Origin: Allomyces macrogynus ATCC 38327
Lineage: Eukaryota > Blastocladiomycota > Blastocladiomycetes > Blastocladiales > Blastocladiaceae
Direction: 5' to 3'
DNA length: 64,000 nucleotides
NCBI GenBank assembly: GCA_000151295.1
Contig: GG745337.1
Coordinates: 829,001-893,000 of the forward strand
The notes beneath the pieces were generated by a model. It did not search any database, was not told where the DNA came from, and saw only the letters and a list, made by a program, of their open reading frames with translations. Made by a program: the position numbers and the translations under genes. Positions 57,319 through 64,000 of this stretch are shown here, one piece after another. How positions within the stretch are numbered: position 1 is the first letter of the stretch; every line of letters starts with the position of its first letter.

Positions 57319-60019
57319 TCATCCGCGCCGCTTCCCGCCCACCATGCGGCCCTTACCCTTTCCTCGACCGCCTTTACTACTCGACCCGCTAGCCGCCGCG
57401 GGCGCCTCCTGCACGACCAGCTGCCCACCGGCCAACTCCTCCTGCGTCTCGACACTCGCCTTCTCAATCTTCTCGCGACACTCGATAAAGAACGTCAAAT
57501 CGCGAATCTGCTCCTCCAAAATCGGCCACTTTTGCGTCCCTCGCCTGCACTTCTCCACGCAACTCATGCGCGGTCGCTTGCAGCGCTGACGACAGCGCGC
57601 GCTCGTCATCCAAATCGCGCTGAATCCGGTCCATGGCTTTGCGCATCCGCCCCGCCACATGCCGCGCGGCGGTCGCTCGATCCTGCAGTCGCTGCGCACA
57701 CGTCGCGAGTCGCGCGGCACGGACTGCCAATACTTGCCGCTGCGCATCAAGCTGGGACTGCAGGAGCCACGTGTACTCCTTGTTGATTCGGTGAATGTCG
57801 GCCTCCGACAAAAGCACGTACCCAGGTGGCGGCATCACCGCAGAACTGCTCCCGCTCGCGCTACCAGCCGACGCGGCAGCCGACGACGCGGCCGCGAGGG
57901 CCGCCAGCGCTGGCGGTGGCGGCGGCGCGACCTCGACCAGTTTCCCATCGGCCGTGTTCTGAATCAATCGGTGCACGTAGGTATCGCGCACGTAGTCCCA
58001 GACGCGTTGGGTCGCGAGATCGATCGCGTACAGGTGCGCCGTGCGCGCATAGTGTTGCCGCGCGTGGCCACCGGCGTACCGCCCGCACCCGATGTGGCCG
58101 CAGATCAGGCACGCCCAGAGGTGGTCCTGCGACCCGCATTGGCGGCACGCGGCGGCGGGAGCCGCGAGGTGGTCGTCTTCGGCTGGAGGTGCCTCGTGCG
58201 CGGGCTGGTCGTCGGTTGCGGACACGTCGGAGAAGGCGTCGTCGTCGTTGTCGTTGTGGCCGTGGGCGGGGTGCTCGTCGTCGTGATCGTGGTCACTGCT
58301 GCCAGTGTGCCAGTGCTCGTCGCGCGCTGCCGATCGGCTCGCCGAGGGTGGGGTTGGGGGCACGCCCATGTCGGCCGCCGAGACGAGGTCGGCGTTCTCG
58401 TCCCAGTACCCGGTGGTCTCGCCCGCAAGCTCGAGCTGCAGCTGCGCGAGTTCCTGCTCGAGGTCTTCGAGCGCACTCTCGTCGAGATTGCGCAGTAGCC
58501 GCGACTCGCCGGTGGCCGCGGGGGTTGAGCGCGCGACTTCCTCCCCCTTGGCCTGCTCCGAGGCCACCGAGCCAGCCGCGGCTCGCGCACGTGGTGGGGC
58601 AGTAGCGTCAGGCTGTGGCGCGGCGAGAGTCGGTCGCACACTCCGCTCACCCTGCCGTGGTGGCGGCGACCGGATCGCTGGCCCCGAACTTGGCGAGACC
58701 CCTGCTGCTACCGCCGTGGGCAACGGTGGCGACCGACTGGACGCGTGCAGCTGGACCGCCGCCGATGGCTGCATGTACCTACACACCGGGCACGACGCGC
58801 CCTCCCACCTGCGTAAGCACCCGCAATGGAACGTATGCTGGCACAAGATCGTCAAAATGCCCGTCGTCGCCGCGTCCATGCGCTCGAGGCACACCGGGCA
58901 CGACGGCAACTCGTGCAAATCCACGACCGCCCCGTTTGACCCCACATGCGCGGTGCCCACCCCCATCGTCGCCGTCGTCGCGTTCGCTGCCGCGGCCGCC
59001 GGATCCAGCAACAGCACGTCGTGTGGGAACGCGACGGGCGGTGCGGCGGTCGCCGCAAACTCGACCGCGGCCACTTTCACAATCGAGCACAGTTGCGGCT
59101 CAAACGCATGAAACGCGCGGCCGTTGCGTTCGGTAAAACACGCGCGCGCGCCCGCCGCGTCACGGAACCGAGCGAGGACCATGTATCGGTGCGGTAAATG
59201 GTCGCGGATCATGCGCAGGTGCGAAATATGCGCTGCGTGGATTGGGCCGAGCCAGGTGAGGAAGTCGGCCGGGGTCATGTACATGGGCACGGCGAGGATG
59301 CAGAGCAGGTTGGTTGACGCTGTGTGGATGACCGTGTGTGCGGGACGCGGGGAGGACGGGGAGGTAGGTGGGGATTCACGGTACAGGTGCAGGATCCCGC
59401 ACGCGATTTGCGCGGTTCCTTGGTGCGTCGGCTCGAAGCGGGCCCGTGGGGTCGGGGATTCGCTGCGTGGGCGGGTCGTTGTGGGGTTGCGGTGCGGAGT
59501 GGCGTGGTCGTTTACTGCATCGTGGTCGTCGACTTGCACGGTAATCTCGGGACGATCCGACGACGACGGCGGGATGGGGACCTCCTCCATGGTGTAGTGG
59601 TCAATGACCAAGGTCGTGAGGCGCGGGTCGTCGGTCAGGTCGGCAAACGCGTCGTCCTCGGTAGATCCGTTTGCGTCGGTCGCTGCGTCACCGCACTCGT
59701 CCACGGCGTTGGTGCGGTCGACCGACGACGGCGAGTCCGAGTAAAGCGGGAAATAGCCGACGGGTGGGTTGGGTCCAAATAGATCCTTGCCAAACGGGCC
59801 GTGCGCGGACCGATTCGGCAGGAGCTGGTTGGTCACGACTTGGAGCACGATACGAAAGCTCGACGCGAGGTCAAACGCAGCCGGGTCGTTGGCGGGGATC
59901 GAGTCGCCGGCGTTCGTGTAGATGATCGCAGCGGTGGCAGGGCCCGTCGGTGTGGCTGTGCGCACGGTCGTCGCGGTGGTCGGGGTCGGGGTGGTCGTTG
60001 CACGGGTTGGGTCGGACAT
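57319..60019 (-). CDS. BRAP: BRAP2/Etp1-type RING E3 ubiquitin ligase
   Basis: BRCA1-associated protein homologue (Etp1 in yeast). In order: a disordered N-terminus, then the BRAP2 RRM-like domain (LLCILAVPMYMTPADFLTWLGPI; HRYMVLARFRDAAGARACF). Next is a RING-H2 with all ligands (CPVCLERM, CQHTFHCGCL, CPVCRY, near 58920-58780). Then come about 200 residues of disordered acidic/His-rich insertion with one helical segment (ALEDLEQELAQLQLELAGE), a UBP-type zinc finger (CRQCGSQDHLWACLICGHIGCGRY, then HARQHYARTAHLYAID) and VWDYVRDTYVHRL. A long coiled coil and a basic tail (GGRGKGKGRMVGGKRRG) end the protein. A one-base jump in AAAA (57530-57533) must be crossed to join the last 70 residues, which match the family C-terminus (DLTFFIECREKIEK). 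Start 60019 is chosen; 60160 is an in-frame alternative. It is divergent from GCP4. Confidence 0.9.
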
Positions 60020-60386
60020 GGGGGCCGGCGCGACGCGGTAGGCACGCCGCGTCGGCACGGTGCAGGTTACGGCTCGGCGTGTCAATTGCAGCAAGTGCAC
60101 TGTCGTGATCGCTGGTGAGGAGGGCGTTGTGATGGTGCGCGCCACGCCGTGCAAGTCCATGACGACGACGACGGGGATGATGACGCGTCGTGGAGCGATT
60201 CGGATCGGCGCCGAAACGACGAGCCATCCAGCACGACCACGTGGGCGGCCCACCGATCCGCCTCGCGGCCCCACCTATTCGACGGCCCGTGGTCCATCCA
60301 CTCAAGCGCCGCGGCGAACACCTCGGTGCCCAATCCGCTCCACCATCGCAGCATCGCCACGCACGCGAAGCGACTTGCCGCACAAG

Positions 60387-63103
60387 ATGCTGCACGAACT
60401 ACTCGTCGCCATGGCCGGCGTGCCTGGCGACATCTTCGTCCCGTTCCCGCGCACGCCCGCGACCCCGACCACGTTTGCCGTGCGGCAAGACTTCCCGTTC
60501 CTGCACCGCGCCGAGCGCGCGACACTCGACAAGCTCGCACAGCTCGGTTTTTGGTGCCGCAAAATCTCGGCCTTTGTCGACCGCGAAGCCCGGCTCGGGC
60601 TCCTGCTCGCGGCCCCCGCCGCCGCCACGACCAGTTCCTCTGGGGTCCCGCTCGCGGCGCGTCGCGCCGAACCCGGAGAATTTGGGTCGGGCGCGTACAG
60701 CGCCGGCCTAGCCGCGGGCCTGCGCACGGTGCTCGACCAATACCTCGCGCTCGTCGACGACACCGAAACGGAGTTATTGAATATGCACGATCTTGCGGCG
60801 GAAACGCGCACGCCCGTGGCGGCCTTGCTCGTCACGTTTTGCGAGTCGCGCGTGATTCTCGAGTGCATGTACAGTCTTGTCGCCGAATATACGGCCAACC
60901 GCGAGCGGTACTACGGATGCCGAGTCCTCGATCTGGTCTTGCCGCGCACGCTCGATGGCCGGCCGCATGTGGCCGCGGCAATGCGCCGTGTCGCGCACCA
61001 GTGCCTGACGGTTTTCTTCAACCACTTGTCGTCGTACCTGTTGTGTGCGCGTGCGCACGACCCACGACGCGAGTTTTTTGTGGCGGTAACGAGTCTCACT
61101 GGCAATACACGTGGGCATTGTCGTGATCGCTCACGATCCAAGTTGCTCCATAGCACGATCAAGTCGACAAGGCGACCACCGCCACCGACGCGCCCGACCA
61201 CGACGATCTGCGCGACTACTTGCGATTCCGCATCGAGTCCACTGTACTCCCGCGCCTCATCCCAGCGCAGTTGGCCGACTCGATCTTGTTTACGGTCACG
61301 TCTTCCTCCATTGTGCAACAGTCGCCGCGCGCCTCCCGTACGATATCATCAATGCATTCTTGTTGTTTGCCCAATTCTGATGTTCAAACTGACCACACCA
61401 GCCGATCCAAAGAGCTGATCCCACCCCAAATGAAGCAAAACCAACTGCACCTCCTCGCACGGCTCCTCGACACGTCGACCGACCTGCGCACACTCGACGT
61501 GGAACTCGCCATCGATCTGATTCGCAAGGACTACACGGCCGCGCTCTGGACAATTTTTGTTCTCGACGAAAAACTCGTCGACTACCTCTCGGTCCGCCCC
61601 CCTCCCCCTGCCTTCCCCCACCCACCCATTTCACTCACCGCCCTACCCACTCCGCTAGATCATCCACAGCATCTACCTCGGCGGGAAAGGCGACTTCCTG
61701 ACCCACCTGATGCAAAACTACGCGCGACTCGAAGCCAAGGTGCACGCGAACCTGACGCTCTTGAACGACCGCGAACTCAACTTCCTCCTGCAATCGAGCT
61801 ACCTGCAACTCTACGACTCCCCGGGCTCGGTCGAAGCGCAACTGATCAAGCAGTTCCGGTTCTCGCGGTGGCAAACACCCATGTCCACCACCGGCCCAAC
61901 CTCGGGCACCGCCGACCGCGACGACCCAACCTTCCCGTTCTGTCCGTTCCGCGGCCTCTCCGCCTCTGGACTCACCGATCCGGGGGATGCCGCCAACCCC
62001 AGCGGCCCAAGGGCTCCCGCGGGCTCCGGCGCCGGCGCGCGGGTCCAGCTCTCCCTTTCCGTCCCATGGCCGCTATCCCTCGTGATCACGCGCGACCATA
62101 TCGCGCATTACTCGCAGATTTTCATGACGCTCGCGCACTTACGGTGCACCCTTCGCGCGCGGTCGACGCACTGCACGTCCTGGTCCGTGCGCGCGCGGTC
62201 CCCGGCGGCGCGTTACCGCCGCGCGAAGGACGCGTCCGTGTGCCGCACGCGCATGGCGATGCGCGCGGTCCTGGCGGCGGTCACGGAAGCGACCGCGGCG
62301 GAAGTGGATGCGCAGTTTCGGCGGTTGGTGGGGGATGTCGGGAGCGCGGCGGCGGCGGCTGCTGCCGGCGCCGGGACCACGAGTTCCGACGACGAGGCCG
62401 ACCCCGACCGCGACGGCACCACCGGTGCTGCGCCGGTAGTCCTTGACTTGCACGACTTGACGGCACGACACGCCGAATTTGTCGAGTCCGTGTCGCGCAC
62501 GCTGTTCCTGGTCCCACCTGCGCGCACGTTACGTGACGCGTTGGCGAGGATCTTGGATGTGGTGGACCGGTTCTGTGCGGCGGTCGAGGCGGGGGTCGGC
62601 GCGCAGGCAAGGACGCGCGCGTGGGATGCGGCGGCGGGCGGGGAGCCCGATCGGGTGCGGCCTCCGGCGGCGGCAGTGGGGAGGGATATGGGGAAAGAGA
62701 TTGAGCGGATTGCGGATGTACGTGTTATGTTGGTGAACGTGTGGGTGGGGTGGGGGTAACGGGGAGCTAACGATCGGGGATTTAGGAGTTTACCAAGGAG
62801 ACGCGTTTCTTTTTTGATTTGATGGACCACATGCGCAAGCACGGTCGGTCCGAGTGGCAGAATTTGCTGATGCGGGTACAATGTCGCTGATGCGCCGTGG
62901 TGGATCAATCGAGACACTAATTACTCGTCTTGCCCGACCAACAGATGGACTTCAACCGGTACTGGGCGTCGCGCGGTCTCGGCATTCTCCGCGACGACAC
63001 CGACGACGAAGACGACTGGGGCCGGCAGCAGGACCGTGCCGCGGCACGCGCGCCCGGGTGGGACGGCGAATTGCTGCGCTCGGAGCGCGCCGCGTTGTAT
63101 TGA
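60387..63103 (+). CDS. Gamma-tubulin complex component 4 (Spc97/98 family)
   Basis: GCP4 is part of the gamma-tubulin ring complex that nucleates microtubules at the spindle pole or centrosome. The start MLHELLVAMAGVPGDIF at 60387 is the family hallmark. Then come FPFLHRAERATLDKLAQLGFWCRKISAF, AGLAAGLRTVLDQYLALVDDTE, CHQ..FFNHLSSYLLCARAHDPRREFFV, VLPRLIPAQLADSILF, IYLGGKGDFLTHLMQNYARLEAK, PWPLSLVITRDHIAHYSQIF, DLTARHAEFVESVSRTLFLVP, and after a last intron (about 62861-62931) DFNRYWASRGL. Introns also lie near 61100-61190, 61290-61398 and 61572-61660. The C-terminal GRIP2 domain carries low-complexity insertions. The stop at 63101-63103 lies 86 bp from the stop of the opposite gene. Confidence 0.87.
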
Positions 63104-63189
63104 CCACCACCAACCTCATCATTTTTAACCAGTGTCAACGCATGGACGCACAGCGAAACGGGTATCTTCAATATATTCCACCACTTCAT

Positions 63190-64000
63190 CTATCCCATCC
63201 GCAACAACGGATGCGCCAACAACTGTGCCGCCGTCCCTCTCGTTCTCGGATCCCACGCGAGACACTTGGCCATAAAATCCAACGCGACCGGATCGACCGC
63301 CCCCGCCTGACACAACTGCGACAGCAACGGATGATGGTTCTTGACCATCGGGAACAGCGGCTCCAGGAACTTGTACTTGACGTACCCCTGCGCGTCGTTA
63401 CCGACAATCGCGCCTGCAGGCGGCGTATCCTCCTCCACCGCCTCTGATCCCCCCTCATCCTGGGACCGTTGCCGGCTCAAGGTCGTCAGTTCGGCTGGAA
63501 TCTCGACCTTCGCCAAGGGGTCCTCATCCTCGTCACATGGAGTCACGACCAGCGCCTGTTCGTGCGCCGAATCGAGCCCGACGGCGTCGCGCGCTGTGTA
63601 CCGGTACTGTTGCCGCCGCAAAGTGGCCGCGCCGCCGAGGAGCGCGGGAATACCCTCGGATTGGACGGTGTCGAGCGGTGATGGGGAACCGTCATCGTCG
63701 GAATCGGGGTCAGGGTCGGCAGTGAGCGGTGCGGATGGCGCGGTGGGTTTGGCCGGGACGAGCGGTGCGGCCGGGGTCGTGAAGTTGATGGGCGGGGTCG
63801 ACGGGGTTGAGGTCGGTGTGGTCGCGGTGGTGCCGTTGAGCGGGCGCAGGCCAAAGATGGCGCGAAGGCGGGATGATGGGCGGGGTGGGGGGATGTTAAT
63901 CGATGCGTAGCTGCCCTGGTGGTGGAAAGCGAAGGTGAGCGCGATGCCAGGGGCGAGAGCGGGGGAGTGTGTGGGTACGGACGAGTACAAAGTAGAGCGA
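63190..64000 (-). CDS. C-terminal part of a probable protein kinase (runs off the window)
   Basis: The minus-strand frame is open to the window edge and ends at 63190. The last 45 residues read PVALDFMAKCLAWDPRTRGTAAQLLAHPLLRMG, the standard final helices of a Ser/Thr protein kinase domain (DF..KCL..DP..R..A..LL.HP). Ahead of it lies YVKYKFLEPLFPMV and a Pro/Ser/Asp-rich disordered stretch of about 190 residues, which would be an insertion inside the kinase C-lobe or a linker. The catalytic motifs would lie beyond 64000, so kinase identity rests on the C-terminal helices only. Confidence 0.5.
   Translation of the reverse strand, partial: RSTLYSSVPTHSPALAPGIALTFAFHHQGSYASINIPPPRPSSRLRAIFGLRPLNGTTATTPTSTPSTPPINFTTPAAPLVPAKPTAPSAPLTADPDPDSDDDGSPSPLDTVQSEGIPALLGGAATLRRQQYRYTARDAVGLDSAHEQALVVTPCDEDEDPLAKVEIPAELTTLSRQRSQDEGGSEAVEEDTPPAGAIVGNDAQGYVKYKFLEPLFPMVKNHHPLLSQLCQAGAVDPVALDFMAKCLAWDPRTRGTAAQLLAHPLLRMG

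Overview
The window is 64 kb of compact, GC-rich eukaryotic nuclear DNA, almost certainly from a fungus or close fungal relative. The evidence is short GT-AG introns (about 50-130 nt, often with GTACG- or GTGCG-type donors) and a strictly eukaryotic gene set: UTP10, COG6, LSM3, NUP120/160, SCYL2, NASP, a P4-ATPase, MED21, NIPA, BRAP and GCP4. An animal-like flavour (GCP4, NASP, EXD2-like protein, SCYL2) together with high GC suits an early-diverging zoosporic fungus; Blastocladiomycota would be my guess, but that is inference. All intron and frame calls were made by eye.

Layout. 1-5138: UTP10 (5' end off the window). 5280-about 7790: COG6 on the minus strand. About 7.95-12.2 kb: a CpG-poor island holding a decayed DD34E (Tc1/mariner/IS630-type) transposon. 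The transposon is flanked by two inverted arrays of about 16 TGGGA motifs spaced almost exactly two helical turns apart. About 12.65-13.85 kb: one unidentified coding-looking exon and a degenerate partial copy of COG6. 14.2-15.2 kb: an unknown gene. 15.7-20.9 kb: a GRAM-VASt-TM sterol transporter, minus strand, interrupted by a 932-base run of N. 21.3 kb: LSM3. 22.3-26.1 kb: NUP120/160. 26.3-28.9 kb: SCYL2 pseudokinase (minus). 29.0-30.2 kb: two diverged copies of a repeat with a tRNA-like head. 30.2-33.2 kb: a Kelch plus cytochrome-b561-like membrane protein (minus). 33.9-35.3 kb: NASP histone chaperone. 36.0-41.3 kb: P4-ATPase flippase. 41.5-43.5 kb: a C2H2 zinc-finger protein. 43.9-44.9 kb: MED21. 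45.6-48.1 kb: NIPA Mg2+ transporter. 49.6-50.5 kb: a hypothetical membrane protein. 51.4-52.6 kb: a stand-alone EXD2 C-terminal-type protein. 53.3-57.0 kb: a mucin-like single-pass membrane protein. 57.3-60.0 kb: BRAP2/Etp1 E3 ligase (minus). 60.4-63.1 kb: gamma-tubulin complex component GCP4. 63.2-64.0 kb: the C-terminal end of a probable protein kinase (minus, runs off the window).

The genes are housekeeping and are not functionally clustered. Several are packed tail to tail with only 86-141 bp between stop codons (UTP10/COG6, NUP160/SCYL2, GCP4/kinase). Others share divergent upstream regions (sterol transporter/LSM3, Kelch-b561/NASP, BRAP/GCP4).

The most unusual part is the 8.5-11.04 kb element. 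It combines helically phased binding-site-like arrays in its long inverted ends with amino-acid losses at its active site that are explained by CpG transitions. This implies CpG methylation and deamination acting on repeats in this genome. A second recurrent theme is single-base frame breaks inside otherwise well conserved genes, which are either assembly errors or something worth testing.
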